From Herbaspirillum sp. GW103 (GTDB taxonomy: Bacteria; Pseudomonadota; Gammaproteobacteria; Burkholderiales; Burkholderiaceae_D): a stretch of 64,000 nt of DNA. Positions 55,953 to 64,000 of the stretch are shown piece by piece (within the stretch, counting starts at the first letter, position 1; every line of letters begins with the position of its first letter). The translations under genes were made by a program, and so were the position numbers. Below the pieces are notes generated by a model. It was given only the letters and a program-made list of their open reading frames with translations, was not told the origin of the DNA and ran no database searches. The stretch is taken from contig NZ_AJVC01000002.1 of assembly GCF_000261365.1 (NCBI RefSeq), positions 248,001 to 312,000 on the forward strand, written 5' to 3'.

Positions 55953-56059
55953 GCGCAGCAATGCGCAAGCAATGTGAGGGTGCGGCCAATGGCGGTCCTG
56001 CCCTCCAGGACAAAGGCGTCTTCCGATATGGCTCATCCATGTCGGGACACGCCTTTTTT
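55953..56059 (+). promoter_or_regulatory. Leader with two hairpins and an intrinsic terminator (attenuator)
   Basis: Hairpin 1 is GCGC-AGCAAT-GCGC (55953-55966). Hairpin 2 spans 55976-56005 with arms GAGGGTGCGGCC and GGTCCTGCCCTC and the hexaloop AATGGC. The terminator spans 56012-56059: AAAGGCGT/ACGCCTTT outer stem, CCGATATGG/CCATGTCGG inner stem, then T residues. The order is that of ANTAR-controlled leaders such as nasF, where the protein binds two hexaloop hairpins (A at loop position 1, G at 4) and prevents termination. Hairpin 2 fits both loop positions; hairpin 1 has A at position 4. Confidence 0.65.
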
Positions 56060-56101
56060 GTTTGGGCTTTCATCAAACCGCAACGCAAGGGGAAAGGTGC
56101 T

Positions 56102-57421
56102 ATGGAATCCAGGAGTCAGGTGGACAAGGCAGGCGCGCCGCTGTCGGGCAAGCAAGGCGCACAAGGCCAGACGATCACGGCAGCCGCCGGAGTCAACGGC
56201 AAGCGCCGCACGCTTGTGCAGGGTGCCGCAGTGGCCGCCGGTGGCGGCATGCTGGGCCTGGCGCCGGGCGGTGCCTGGGCGGCCGGTTCGGACAAGCCCG
56301 AAAAGGAAGAAGTCAAAATCGGCTTCATCCCCTTGACCGATTGCGCCTCGGTGGTGATGGCCTCGGTGCTGGGTTTCGACAAGAAGTACGGCATCAAGAT
56401 CGTCCCCAGCAAGGAAGCCTCCTGGGCCGGCGTGCGCGACAAGCTCACCAACGGCGAACTGGACGCGGCCCACGTGCTGTATGGCCTGATCTACGGTGTG
56501 CAGCTGGGTATCGGCGGACAGAAGAAGGACATGGCCGTGTTGATGGGGCTGAACCACAATGGCCAGGCCATCACCTTGTCCAAAAAGCTGGCCGAGAAGG
56601 GGGCCGTCGATGGCGCCTCGCTCTACAAGCTCATGCAGACCGAGAAGCGCGAATACACCTTTGCCCAGACCTTCCCCACCGGCACCCACGCCATGTGGCT
56701 GTATTACTGGCTGGCCGCCAATGGCATCAATCCGATGAAGGACGCCAAGGTCATCACCGTGCCGCCGCCGCAGATGGTGGCCAATATGCGGGTGGGCAAC
56801 ATGGATGGCTTCTGCGTGGGCGAACCCTGGGGGCATCGCGCCATTGTCGATGGCGTGGGCATCACCGCCATCACTTCCCAGGACATCTGGAAGGACCATC
56901 CGGAGAAGGTGCTGGGCACTTCGCGCGAATTCGTACAGAAATACCCCAACACCTGCCGCGCGATGATGGCTGCCATCCTGGAGGCCAGCAAGTGGATCGA
57001 TGCTTCACTGGTCAACAAGAACAAGATGGCCGAAGTGATCGCCGACAAGTCCTATGTGAACACCAGCAAGGACGTGATCGACCAGCGCATCCTCGGCCGC
57101 TACCAGAACGGCCTGGGCAAGACCTGGGACGATCCCAACTACATGAAGTTCTATGAAGAAGGCCAGGTCAACTTCCCCTTCCTCTCCGACGGCATGTGGT
57201 TCATGACCCAGCATCGCCGCTGGGGCCTGTTGAAGAGCGATCCGGATTACCTGGCCGTGGCCAAATCGGTGAACCAGATCGATCTCTACAAGGATGCCGC
57301 CGCCATGACCAAGACACCGCTGCCCAAGGAGGTGATGCGCAGTTCGAAACTGGTGGATGGCATCGTGTGGGACGGCAAGAATCCGGCGGCCTACGCGCAG
57401 TCCTTCAAGATCAAGGTGTAA
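56102..57421 (+). CDS. nasF: Nitrate-type ABC transporter substrate-binding protein (NrtA/NasF/CmpA family)
   Basis: A 439-residue protein with a twin-arginine-type signal (KRRTLVQGAAVAAGGG, cut near GGAWA), so it is probably exported folded. The binding domain starts VKIGFIPLTDCASVVMASVL and contains DKLTNGELDAAHVLYGLIYG, PTGTHAMWLYYWLAANGINP and VGEPWGHRAIVDG, characteristic of NrtA/CmpA. Nitrate is the likely ligand; bicarbonate or nitrite relatives exist. AAGGGGAAAGG precedes the ATG. It heads a four-gene operon behind a sigma-54 promoter and an attenuator-like leader. Confidence 0.9.
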   Translation: MESRSQVDKAGAPLSGKQGAQGQTITAAAGVNGKRRTLVQGAAVAAGGGMLGLAPGGAWAAGSDKPEKEEVKIGFIPLTDCASVVMASVLGFDKKYGIKIVPSKEASWAGVRDKLTNGELDAAHVLYGLIYGVQLGIGGQKKDMAVLMGLNHNGQAITLSKKLAEKGAVDGASLYKLMQTEKREYTFAQTFPTGTHAMWLYYWLAANGINPMKDAKVITVPPPQMVANMRVGNMDGFCVGEPWGHRAIVDGVGITAITSQDIWKDHPEKVLGTSREFVQKYPNTCRAMMAAILEASKWIDASLVNKNKMAEVIADKSYVNTSKDVIDQRILGRYQNGLGKTWDDPNYMKFYEEGQVNFPFLSDGMWFMTQHRRWGLLKSDPDYLAVAKSVNQIDLYKDAAAMTKTPLPKEVMRSSKLVDGIVWDGKNPAAYAQSFKIKV

Positions 57422-57480
57422 GCAGCTGTGGCCGCAGGCCGGAGCCATTACGGTGAAGTGTATCGAGCAAGGGGAAAACG

Positions 57481-58428
57481 ATGAGTGCAGTCGCAGAAAG
57501 CATCATGGGTGACAACGCCAAGCCCGCCGGCAACAGCCATGGCGGATCTGTTGTCGCCATCGAGCCGGCGCGCACGGCGCCCGGCAACCAGGCGCTGACA
57601 GCGCCCGCCGCCGTCCCTGCCAGGACGCGCAGCCTGCGCAGGAAGCTTGCCGCTGGCGGTCTGTTCATGCGCGTGGTGCCACCGCTTCTGGGTATGGCGC
57701 TGCTGGTGCTGGTATGGCAGATCATCGCCTTGAAGACCGCCAGTTTCCCCACGCCATGGGTGACCCTGAAGGAGGCGGGCGTGATGTTCTCCGATCCCTT
57801 CTACCGCAACAGTCCCAATGACCAGGGCATAGGCTGGAACGTGCTGGCCTCGCTGCAGCGGGTTGGCATGGGCTTCGGGCTGGCGGCGCTGGTGGGCATT
57901 CCGCTGGGCTTTGCGATCGGCCGGGTGGAATTCCTCTCGCGCATGTTCGGCCCCATCATCAGTCTGCTGCGTCCGGTCTCGCCGCTGGCCTGGCTGCCCA
58001 TTGGCCTGCTGGTCTTCAAGTCGGCCAATCCGGCGGCGATCTGGTCGATCTTCATCTGTTCGATCTGGCCGATGATCATCAACACCGCCGTCGGTGTGCA
58101 GCGCGTGCCGCAGGATTACATGAACGTGGCGCGGGTCTTGAATCTCTCCGAATGGAAGGTGCTGACCAAGATTCTCTTTCCCTCGGTATTGCCCTACATG
58201 CTGACCGGCGTACGTCTTTCCATCGGTACCGCCTGGCTGGTGATCGTGGCCGCCGAGATGCTGACCGGGGGCGTGGGCATCGGCTTCTGGGTCTGGGATG
58301 AATGGAACAACCTGAACGTGCCGCACATCATCATCGCCATCGTTATCATCGGGGTGGTGGGGCTGGTGCTGGAACAGTTGCTGGTGGCGCTGGCCAAGGC
58401 ATTTACCTACGAGCAGGTCAACAACTAA
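57481..58428 (+). CDS. nasE: Nitrate-type ABC transporter permease (NrtB/NasE family)
   Basis: A 315-residue inner-membrane permease with a long N-terminal cytoplasmic part, then about six helices. LGMALLVLVWQIIALK opens the membrane domain. VFKSANPAAIWSIFICSIWP and the EAA loop NVARVLNLSEWKVLTKILFP are typical of NrtB. It forms the channel for the binding protein encoded upstream. The ATPase gene follows after 12 bp. Confidence 0.92.
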   Translation: MSAVAESIMGDNAKPAGNSHGGSVVAIEPARTAPGNQALTAPAAVPARTRSLRRKLAAGGLFMRVVPPLLGMALLVLVWQIIALKTASFPTPWVTLKEAGVMFSDPFYRNSPNDQGIGWNVLASLQRVGMGFGLAALVGIPLGFAIGRVEFLSRMFGPIISLLRPVSPLAWLPIGLLVFKSANPAAIWSIFICSIWPMIINTAVGVQRVPQDYMNVARVLNLSEWKVLTKILFPSVLPYMLTGVRLSIGTAWLVIVAAEMLTGGVGIGFWVWDEWNNLNVPHIIIAIVIIGVVGLVLEQLLVALAKAFTYEQVNN

Positions 58429-58440
58429 GGGACGCGGATC

Positions 58441-59253
58441 ATGGACAACCTCAACGGCAAATTCATCGACATCCACGGTGTGGAGATGGTGTTCCACACC
58501 AGGAAGGGCGTCTTCCATGCCCTGCGTGAGATCAACCTGACGGTGGCCAAGGGCGAGTTCGTCACCCTGATCGGCCACTCCGGTTGCGGCAAGTCGACCT
58601 TGCTGAACCTGATTGCGGGTCTGCTCCAGCCCAGCGAGGGCGTGCTGCTCTGTGCCAACCGCGAGATCGGCGGCCCGGCGCCGGAACGTGCGGTGGTGTT
58701 CCAGAACCATTCGCTGCTGCCCTGGCTGACCTGCTACGAAAACATCTATCTCGGTGTGGAGCGTGTCTTCGGGGCGACCGAAAATCGCACCCAGTTACGC
58801 GACCGTACCCGTGCCGCGCTGGCGCTGGTGGGCCTGACCGCCGCCGAGAGCAAGCGCCCCAATGAAATCTCCGGCGGCATGAAGCAGCGCGTGGGCATTG
58901 CCCGTGCGCTGGCCATGGAGCCCAAGGTCTTGCTGATGGATGAACCCTTCGGCGCGCTGGATGCCCTCACGCGCGCCCATCTGCAGGATGAGTTGTTGAA
59001 GATCGTCGCCAAGACCGACTCCACGGTGGTGATGGTGACCCACGATGTGGATGAAGCGGTGTTGCTGTCGGACCGCATCGTGATGATGACCAACGGTCCC
59101 GCCGCAACCATCGGTGAGATCGTGGAGGTGAAGCTGCCGCGTCCGCGTGACCGCGTCACCCTGGCGCAGGATGTGCAATATGGTGCCTATCGCACGGCGG
59201 TGCTGGAATTCCTGTATCGCAAGCAGGCGCATCCGGCGCGCGAGGCCGCTTGA
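58441..59253 (+). CDS. nasD: Nitrate-type ABC transporter ATPase (NrtD/NasD family)
   Basis: A 270-residue ATPase with Walker [19 protein letters not shown]-loop in [20 protein letters not shown], signature [15 protein letters not shown], Walker [15 protein letters not shown] and [18 protein letters not shown]. The NHSLLPWLT segment is typical for nitrate/sulfonate/taurine importers, and [13 protein letters not shown] near the end matches NrtD. No C-terminal regulatory domain is present. Confidence 0.94.
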   Translation: MDNLNGKFIDIHGVEMVFHTRKGVFHALREINLTVAKGEFVTLIGHSGCGKSTLLNLIAGLLQPSEGVLLCANREIGGPAPERAVVFQNHSLLPWLTCYENIYLGVERVFGATENRTQLRDRTRAALALVGLTAAESKRPNEISGGMKQRVGIARALAMEPKVLLMDEPFGALDALTRAHLQDELLKIVAKTDSTVVMVTHDVDEAVLLSDRIVMMTNGPAATIGEIVEVKLPRPRDRVTLAQDVQYGAYRTAVLEFLYRKQAHPAREAA

Positions 59254-59286
59254 GCCGGCGATCAATTGCATGGGAAGGAGATGTTC

Positions 59287-59976
59287 ATGAGCAGCCTGGC
59301 TGTCATCGAGGAGAGCCCCGCCGCAGGGGCTGAACCGCCCGAATCCACACCGCTGTCCGGCGAGGTGTTCGGGGCCTTGATCAATCTCTCGGGCCGCCGC
59401 CGTTTCACCTCGCAGCGGCTGGTGCTCTACGCTGTGTTGGCCGCTCAGGGCCAGCTGGAGGCGTGCGCCACAGCGCGCGAAGCGCTGGCGCTGTTTCGCA
59501 GCGCGCACACGGCCCTGATCCGGCGCTCGGCCGGCTTGCCCGGCGTATTCTGTCCGGAACTGGAAGAGGTGTATTTCGGCCGCAGCCGGGGCGATGCCCG
59601 CATCACCGCCTTCGCCGAACTGGCCCAGCGCGCGCTCAATGCCATCGAAGACAAACTGAAGACCGCACCGGCCCTGCTGGAACAACTGGTGCAGGAAACC
59701 ACGCCCTTGCTGGCCGTGTTGAACGAGATCACGGCGATCTACGAAGCACAATCGAAGAAGCACGCACGGCTCATGCGCGAGCAACTGCGCGGCATCATGA
59801 CCGACATCGAAACCATCGCGCGCCAAGCCAAGATGGTGGCCTTCAACGCCCGCATCGTGGCGGCCCGTTCGGGCCAGGCCGGCAAGGAATTCTCGGTGGT
59901 GGCCGGGGTGCTCTCCAACATCACCGGCGAAATCGATGAACTGGTCAAGGAAGCCTTGAGCGGTGCCGCGGCCTGA
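59287..59976 (+). CDS. Soluble P-box / chemoreceptor-tip protein of the nitrate operon
   Basis: A 229-residue protein without signal peptide or membrane helix. Residues 31-45 (LINLSGRRRFTSQRL) resemble the nitrate-binding P-box of NarX/NarQ and the PilJ N-terminal family. The middle is helical. Residues 174-215 (IETIARQAKMVAFNARIVAA, RSGQAGKEFSVVAGVLSNIT) resemble the chemoreceptor signalling hairpin tip, but several conserved residues are changed. It could be a cytosolic nitrate or nitrite sensor. GAAGGAG with 6-base spacing supports the ATG at 59287. It is the last gene of the operon. Confidence 0.75.
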   Translation: MSSLAVIEESPAAGAEPPESTPLSGEVFGALINLSGRRRFTSQRLVLYAVLAAQGQLEACATAREALALFRSAHTALIRRSAGLPGVFCPELEEVYFGRSRGDARITAFAELAQRALNAIEDKLKTAPALLEQLVQETTPLLAVLNEITAIYEAQSKKHARLMREQLRGIMTDIETIARQAKMVAFNARIVAARSGQAGKEFSVVAGVLSNITGEIDELVKEALSGAAA

Positions 59977-60009
59977 GCGGCTGCCTTTGCGCACCATTAA
60001 CGGCGGTTT

Positions 60010-60030
60010 AATGCTCCTGGATTGAGCATT
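60010..60030 (+). terminator. Hairpin after the nitrate operon
   Basis: AATGCTC and GAGCATT arms around CTGGATT lie 34 bp after the last gene. It lacks a strong T-run, so it is only a candidate terminator. Confidence 0.4.
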
Positions 60031-60071
60031 CAATCTGGCTTAATGCCTGTTGATGGCAGTCTGCGTACAGC

Positions 60072-60446
60072 TTACCGGTTCTTCAGTGCTGCCCACGCCA
60101 CCAGCAGCCAGGCGGCCAGGAAGGCCACGCCCCCCAGGGGAGTGATCGCCCCGAGGATGCGAGTGCCGGTCAGGGCCAGCAGGTAGAGGCTGCCGCTGAA
60201 GATGACGATGCCAGCCAGCATCAGCCTGCCGGCCCAGGTCAGCGCGGTACCGGCCATGCGCGGCATCAGCAGGGCGACGGCGATCATGCCCAGGGCGTGC
60301 ATGACCTGGTAGGTCACGGCGGTATGCCAGACGGCCAGCATCTCTGCGGAAATCATTTTCTTCAGGCCATGTGCGCCAAAGGCGCCACAGCCGACGGCCA
60401 CGAACATGTTCAGCGCGCCGGCGGCGATCAGGGTACGTTCTTTCAT
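60072..60446 (-). CDS. DUF423 family membrane protein
   Basis: A 124-residue protein with four membrane helices, the usual DUF423 (YgdD) size. It begins MKERTLIAAGALNMFVAVGC, followed by GAFGAHGLKKMISAEMLAVW and YQVMHALGMIAVALL. ITPLGGVAFLAAWLLVAWAA closes it. Function unknown. A 33-bp gap separates it from the upstream hypothetical gene on the same strand. Confidence 0.93.
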   Translation of the reverse strand: MKERTLIAAGALNMFVAVGCGAFGAHGLKKMISAEMLAVWHTAVTYQVMHALGMIAVALLMPRMAGTALTWAGRLMLAGIVIFSGSLYLLALTGTRILGAITPLGGVAFLAAWLLVAWAALKNR

Positions 60447-60479
60447 CGTGCTTGCTTTCGCTCAGGTGGGGGGTGCGCT

Positions 60480-60941
60480 TCAGTAGTTGGGCCGCAAGCC
60501 CTTGCCCAGCCGATACTCATGTCGAAGGACGAACTGCGAGGTGGCAATCAGCCCCGACAGGCCCAGGATCAGCTGCGTGAGCGTATCCGGCGGCAGCACC
60601 CAGACACTGCCGGCCGGTGCGGCCACGTTGGCGGCGGCGCTGATGACCGGGGCGGCCCAGGAAGCCTCTTCGCTCACGTCCAGCAGGATCTGGCCTTCGG
60701 GCGTGGTGTGCAGGTAGATCTCGCCGCCCAGCTCCAGCGTGAAGCAGATGCCCTGGCCGGCGTTGACGGTATTGATCTTGTGACGGAAGACCACGGCCTG
60801 CAGTTCGCGGTTGTAGGTGTCGATCCAGGTGTCGACTTCCTGCACGTTCTGCAGCACGATCCACGCACGCGGGGCAGGGATGGTGTCGGCACCGGCAACG
60901 GCGTCATCGGGGAAGATCGGTTCGGGGGCTTGCTCGGACAT
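60480..60941 (-). CDS. Conserved-looking hypothetical protein
   Basis: A 153-residue protein starting MSEQAPEPIFPDDAVAGADT. No membrane segment or signal peptide, apart from a mildly hydrophobic patch near LTQLILGLSGLIATSQFVL. The central part EVDTWIDTYNRELQAVVFRH and FTLELGGEIYLHTTPEG looks like an alpha/beta fold. I do not recognise the family. It is upstream of the DUF423 gene on the same strand, possibly cotranscribed. Confidence 0.7.
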   Translation of the reverse strand: MSEQAPEPIFPDDAVAGADTIPAPRAWIVLQNVQEVDTWIDTYNRELQAVVFRHKINTVNAGQGICFTLELGGEIYLHTTPEGQILLDVSEEASWAAPVISAAANVAAPAGSVWVLPPDTLTQLILGLSGLIATSQFVLRHEYRLGKGLRPNY

Positions 60942-60978
60942 GGTCGCTGCGGGAGTCGGGGAAGGCTGCAGTATATAG

Positions 60979-61125
60979 GATCGCCGTCACGCCGATCCGC
61001 GCCTCTTGCCGCCCTTCACCCGGAACGGGCACACGCTCTTTGCGCGCGGACCGGAAATCCGGGAGCCCATCGTCGGCGAATTCCTCGACAAGCTCGGCCT
61101 GCCTGCGCCGCGCCAGTCTCAGTAG
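60979..61125 (+). pseudogene. Possible 3' fragment of a broken gene
   Basis: An open stretch without a start codon encodes LLPPFTRNGHTLFARGPEIR, then EPIVGEFLDKLGLPAPRQSQ before a TAG. Its composition is protein-like and resembles the end of an enzyme, but a stop codon lies just before it and nothing upstream continues it. It may be the remnant of a deleted gene or chance. The parent family was not identified. Confidence 0.35.
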
Positions 61126-61310
61126 GCCAGGCGCTACGCCTCGTTGGTGAGCACGTCCATGGCCGCATGGGTCAAATGAAGGATTCGGCAGGCATCGGCG
61201 TACCTGCTGCCGTTGCGCCCCGGTCTCCCGAAAAAAGATGAAGGTTTGCGCTATTTTTCGCGAGGCGGGAAATTGCGCCGGGGGACTGCCTGCGCACCAT
61301 GGCGTGCATG

Positions 61311-61325
61311 AGTGGTCGGACCACT
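61311..61325. promoter_or_regulatory. LldR operator, distal
   Basis: AGTGGTC-G-GACCACT is a perfect palindrome. TGGTCNGACCA is the kind of site bound by FadR-group GntR regulators. Confidence 0.75.
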
Positions 61326-61397
61326 TTGCAAACGCTTTGTGCATTCTGTCTGGGTGCCTCTACAATCGGGCTCAAGTTCTCCTCACGTCCTCCGCAA

Positions 61398-61410
61398 GTG
61401 GTCCGACCAC
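61398..61410. promoter_or_regulatory. LldR operator, proximal
   Basis: GTGGTC-C-GACCAC is a perfect palindrome 18 bp before the lldR start. Its centre is 86 bp from the distal site, about eight helical turns, which would allow a repression loop. Confidence 0.75.
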
Positions 61411-61428
61411 CAAGAAAGCGAGCCGCCC

Positions 61429-62187
61429 ATGACAGCCTCTCCCCTGGTTGACCGCCTGGCCAGCCTGATCGCCCGGCGGGCGCTGGCGCCGGGCCAGAAG
61501 CTACCGTCTGAACGGGCGCTGGCCGCGGAATTCGGCGTCTCGCGCTCATCCCTGCGCGAGGCCATCGGCGTGCTCACCAGCCGGGGCGTGCTGGTAGCAC
61601 GTCATGGCGGTGGCACCTTCCTCGCTGCAGATGAGCACGCGGCACTGACCGATCCGATTGCCGAGGCCCTGCAACCGCTGGCGCCGCTGGCGCGCAGCGA
61701 TGCCGGTTACTGGAAGGACGTGGCCGAGATCCGGTTTTCGCTGGAAGGCGATGCTGCCTATTTCGCTGCCCTGCGCGCCAGCGAGGAAGACAAGCGGCGG
61801 CTGCAGCAGGCCTACCTGGCCGTCTCCACCGCACCGCTCGATGACCTGGCCGCCCAGGCTCGCACCGATGCGGCCTTTCATCTTGCCATTGCCCAGGCTT
61901 CGCGCAATGTGGTGCTGCGGCAGGTGATGTCGGGTCTCTTGCGGCTGCTGGAAATCAGCATTGCCGACACCTTGCGGCAACTGTACCGGCTGCCCGACAT
62001 CGTGGCCCAGCTGGATTTGCAGCATCGTCAGATCCTCGATGCCATCCTCGCCGGCCGCGCCGAGGAAGCCCGTCAGCATGCCAATGCCCATCTCGAGTTC
62101 GTGCAGCAGCGCCTGCTGGACATCGAGGAAGCCCCCGCCCGCGCGCGTCGTGCCGCGGCAGTCCGGAACGCATTTCCTTCACCTTGA
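61429..62187 (+). CDS. lldR: GntR/FadR family regulator of L-lactate use
   Basis: A 252-residue regulator starting [20 protein letters not shown]. The winged helix reads [20 protein letters not shown] then [20 protein letters not shown], and the C-terminal FCD domain carries the metal-site histidines ([28 protein letters not shown]). It is adjacent to and cotranscribed with lldD, as in E. coli lldPRD, where lactate relieves repression. lldP is not in the window. The two operators upstream are its expected targets. Confidence 0.92.
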   Translation: MTASPLVDRLASLIARRALAPGQKLPSERALAAEFGVSRSSLREAIGVLTSRGVLVARHGGGTFLAADEHAALTDPIAEALQPLAPLARSDAGYWKDVAEIRFSLEGDAAYFAALRASEEDKRRLQQAYLAVSTAPLDDLAAQARTDAAFHLAIAQASRNVVLRQVMSGLLRLLEISIADTLRQLYRLPDIVAQLDLQHRQILDAILAGRAEEARQHANAHLEFVQQRLLDIEEAPARARRAAAVRNAFPSP

Positions 62188-62198
62188 CAAGGACCGTC

Positions 62199-63350
62199 AT
62201 GATCATCTCGTCCACTCACGATTACCGCGAAGCCGCCCGGCGGCGCTTGCCGCGCTTCCTGTTCGATTACATCGACGGCGGCGCCTACGATGAACACACG
62301 CTGGCGCGCAATTCGCTGGACCTGCGCCAGCTGGCCTTGCGTCAGCGCGTGTTGAAGGAAGTGGGCGAGGTTGATCTCTCCACCACCTTGCTTGGCCAGT
62401 CGCTGGCCATGCCGCTGGCGCTCTCGCCTGTGGGCCTGACCGGGATGTATGCGCGGCGCGGCGAAGTACAGGCGGCGCGGGCGGCGGAGAAGGCGGGCAT
62501 CCCCTTCACCTTGTCGACGGTGTCGGTGTGCCCCATCGAAGAGGTGCAGCAGGCGGTGACGCAGCCGATCTGGTTCCAGTTGTATGTGTTGAAGGATCGC
62601 GGCTTCATGAAAAATGTGCTGGACCGCGCCTGGGCAGCGGGGGTGCGTACGCTGGTGTTTACGGTGGACATGCCGGTGCCGGGGGCGCGTTATCGTGACC
62701 GGCACTCGGGCATGTCAGGGCCGAATGCGGCGCTGCGCCGGTATCTGCAGGCCATCACGCATCCGCGCTGGGCGTGGGATGTGGGTGTGCTGGGGCGTCC
62801 GCATGATCTGGGCAATGTCTCCGCCTATCTCAACAAGAAGACCGGGCTGGAGGATTATGTGGGCTGGCTGGGGGCCAATTTCGATCCGGGCATTGGCTGG
62901 CATGACCTGCAATGGATACGTGACTCGTGGCAGGGAAAGATGCTGCTCAAGGGCATTCTCGATCCCGAGGATGCGCGCCAGGCGGTCAGTTTCGGTGCTG
63001 ACGGGATTGTGGTTTCCAACCATGGCGGACGCCAGCTCGACGGCGTACTCTCGACCGCACGCGCCTTGCCGGAGATTGCCAGCGCGGTCAAGGGCGAGCT
63101 CGCCATCCTGGTGGATTCAGGCGTGCGCTCGGGGTTGGACGTAGTGCGCCTGTTGGCCTTGGGGGCTGATACGGTGATGCTGGGGCGTGCCTTCATTTAT
63201 GCGCTGGCGGCGCAGGGGCAGGCCGGGGTGGAGAATGTGCTGGGACTCTTTGCCAAGGAGATGCAGGTGGCCATGACCTTGACGGGGGCGCGCAGGATTG
63301 CGGAGATCGGTGCGGAGAGTCTGGTGAGGGCTGGGGCGGAAGGGCTGTAA
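62199..63350 (+). CDS. lldD: L-lactate dehydrogenase (FMN-dependent, quinone-linked)
   Basis: A 383-residue FMN enzyme oxidising L-lactate to pyruvate at the inner membrane. The start [20 protein letters not shown] aligns with E. coli Lld[33 protein letters not shown], the catalytic histidine in [15 protein letters not shown] and [20 protein letters not shown] are conserved. AAGGACCGTC precedes the ATG at 62199, 11 bp after lldR. The C-terminal tail is shorter than in E. coli. Confidence 0.96.
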   Translation: MIISSTHDYREAARRRLPRFLFDYIDGGAYDEHTLARNSLDLRQLALRQRVLKEVGEVDLSTTLLGQSLAMPLALSPVGLTGMYARRGEVQAARAAEKAGIPFTLSTVSVCPIEEVQQAVTQPIWFQLYVLKDRGFMKNVLDRAWAAGVRTLVFTVDMPVPGARYRDRHSGMSGPNAALRRYLQAITHPRWAWDVGVLGRPHDLGNVSAYLNKKTGLEDYVGWLGANFDPGIGWHDLQWIRDSWQGKMLLKGILDPEDARQAVSFGADGIVVSNHGGRQLDGVLSTARALPEIASAVKGELAILVDSGVRSGLDVVRLLALGADTVMLGRAFIYALAAQGQAGVENVLGLFAKEMQVAMTLTGARRIAEIGAESLVRAGAEGL

Positions 63351-63656
63351 GGCGAAAGGGCCAGCCGGATTGGCCAATATAGAGCGGGCTCGTCGACGAG
63401 TGACCGACGAAAATGCCGGGTTTTTTCTTGAAGGGCTTATTGGACGTTGGTGAAGCGCACTGGAAATGGACCCCAAGCGGCAATCTGGCGACCAGATCAA
63501 TCCCAGCGGCACGCTTGCTGCGCGGCGCTGCATCTCGGTTGCCTTCCTCCGCTGCATGCAGAACTGATCGGGGGCTTTCTGCCAACGGAGCGTCTTCGAT
63601 GAAATGTCTTGTGGACATTTCTCATAGTGGTATCACACCAGCGCCGTTAGCGCGGT
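63351..63656. other. Gap of 306 bp after lldD
   Basis: Minus-strand frames of 100-140 codons cross this stretch but run into lldD in the antisense sense and lack ribosome-binding sites. A GGCCA/TGGCC inverted repeat near 63358-63376 and a T-run around 63420 are the only features noted. Confidence 0.4.
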
Positions 63657-64000
63657 TCAGGACTGAAAATTCGGACGACGTATTGGGTCGATCAGGGGGG
63701 CGAGCCACGCGCGGTTTTCTTCCACGAAGGCGGGCCTGCCCGCTCCATTGCGCCGGAAATGCGCGGGATGATCAAGGTCGTAGTCTGCCACCGCCACCGC
63801 GATCTCCTTGATTTTCGCTTCCTGGCTGGCATCGTAGGGTAGGACGAATTCGGCATAGGGAACGTCGACCAACAACTCGGGATTAGTGTATTCGGCAAAC
63901 ATGAAGGTGTTTGCATAATGCCGCTGATTGATGACGAAATCGGCGTTGACGTCGTTCATGGGGGCCACTACCGTGATATTGCCTACTTGGCCGCCGAGCA
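63657..64000 (-). CDS. Hypothetical protein, C-terminal part (5' end outside the window)
   Basis: The minus strand is open from the window edge to a stop at 63657 (about 114 codons). The readable part begins LGGQVGNITVVAPMNDVNAD and includes HYANTFMFAEYTNPELLVDV and AVADYDLDHPAHFRRNGAGR. GTG and ATG codons at 63968 and 63959 could be starts, but the frame stays open above them, so a longer gene is more likely. No family recognised. Reads towards lldD. Confidence 0.55.
   Translation of the reverse strand, partial: LGGQVGNITVVAPMNDVNADFVINQRHYANTFMFAEYTNPELLVDVPYAEFVLPYDASQEAKIKEIAVAVADYDLDHPAHFRRNGAGRPAFVEENRAWLAPLIDPIRRPNFQS

Larger units (their letters stand above)
61126..61428 (+). other. 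Regulatory gap before lldR
   Basis: Holds two palindromic operators (61311-61325 and 61398-61410) that must flank or cover the lldRD promoter. No gene is seen. Confidence 0.5.

Noticed and set aside
60904-61344. 146-codon minus-strand frame before lldR
   Set aside because: Arg/Cys-rich product, overlaps the start of the gene at 60480-60941 and the regulatory region; no supporting features.
63117-63618. Minus-strand frames downstream of lldD
   Set aside because: They run antisense into lldD, have no ribosome-binding sites and show no family features.

Overview
The window looks like a chromosomal segment of a GC-rich betaproteobacterium, most probably Oxalobacteraceae (Herbaspirillum or a close relative). 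This is a judgement from base composition, from the housekeeping order xseA / exbBD / lpxK-Trm112-kdsB-adk, and from accessory content; no database search was run. No rRNA, tRNA, insertion sequence, prophage or CRISPR array was seen. Most of the DNA is tightly packed coding sequence.

Layout. 1-10 kb: the 5' part of malic enzyme (maeB), a DUF2076 protein, a MarR regulator with an MFS transporter, a secreted trypsin-like protease, and a three-gene gtr-type glycosylation cluster (flippase, polyprenyl-phosphate glycosyltransferase, large membrane protein). 9.5-13.7 kb: a glucarate module (LacI-type regulator, glucarate dehydratase, MFS transporter) with three matching operators. 13.9-20 kb: a DedA-rhodanese fusion, OsmC, and an IclR-controlled amino-acid-type ABC transporter with an FAD amine oxidase. 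20-34.4 kb: housekeeping genes (sodB, xseA, exbBD, lpxK, kdsB, adk, hppA, purN, an RsmB-like methyltransferase) plus a secreted RNase with a barstar-type inhibitor. 34.4-41 kb: PLD nuclease, MscS channel, desaturase, rpmBG, radC, slpA-ispH. 41-45.3 kb: a livHMGF branched-chain amino acid importer behind a long structured leader.

45.6-55.6 kb is a stress-type island of small genes: DUF2383, three CsbD-like proteins, DUF883, a ferritin-like protein, a BON lipoprotein, a glycine-zipper lipoprotein, DUF3309 and two 24-25 residue membrane peptides. In its middle is a two-component system with a LuxR-type regulator, a receiver-only protein and a membrane histidine kinase. A short TGTAGGA-type motif recurs in the promoter gaps of this island. 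55.9-60 kb is a nitrate-type ABC importer behind a consensus sigma-54 promoter and a leader with two hairpins and an intrinsic terminator. It ends in a soluble protein joining a NarX/PilJ-like P-box to a degenerate chemoreceptor tip. 60-64 kb holds DUF423, a hypothetical gene, a gene fragment, lldR-lldD for L-lactate use with two palindromic operators, and the 3' part of an unknown gene cut by the window edge.

The strongest candidates for new biology are the nitrate leader with its P-box/chemoreceptor-tip protein, the stress island (paired micro-membrane proteins, a shared CX10C motif, recurring promoter motif), the RNase/barstar pair and the livH leader with an Arg/Pro-rich upstream ORF.
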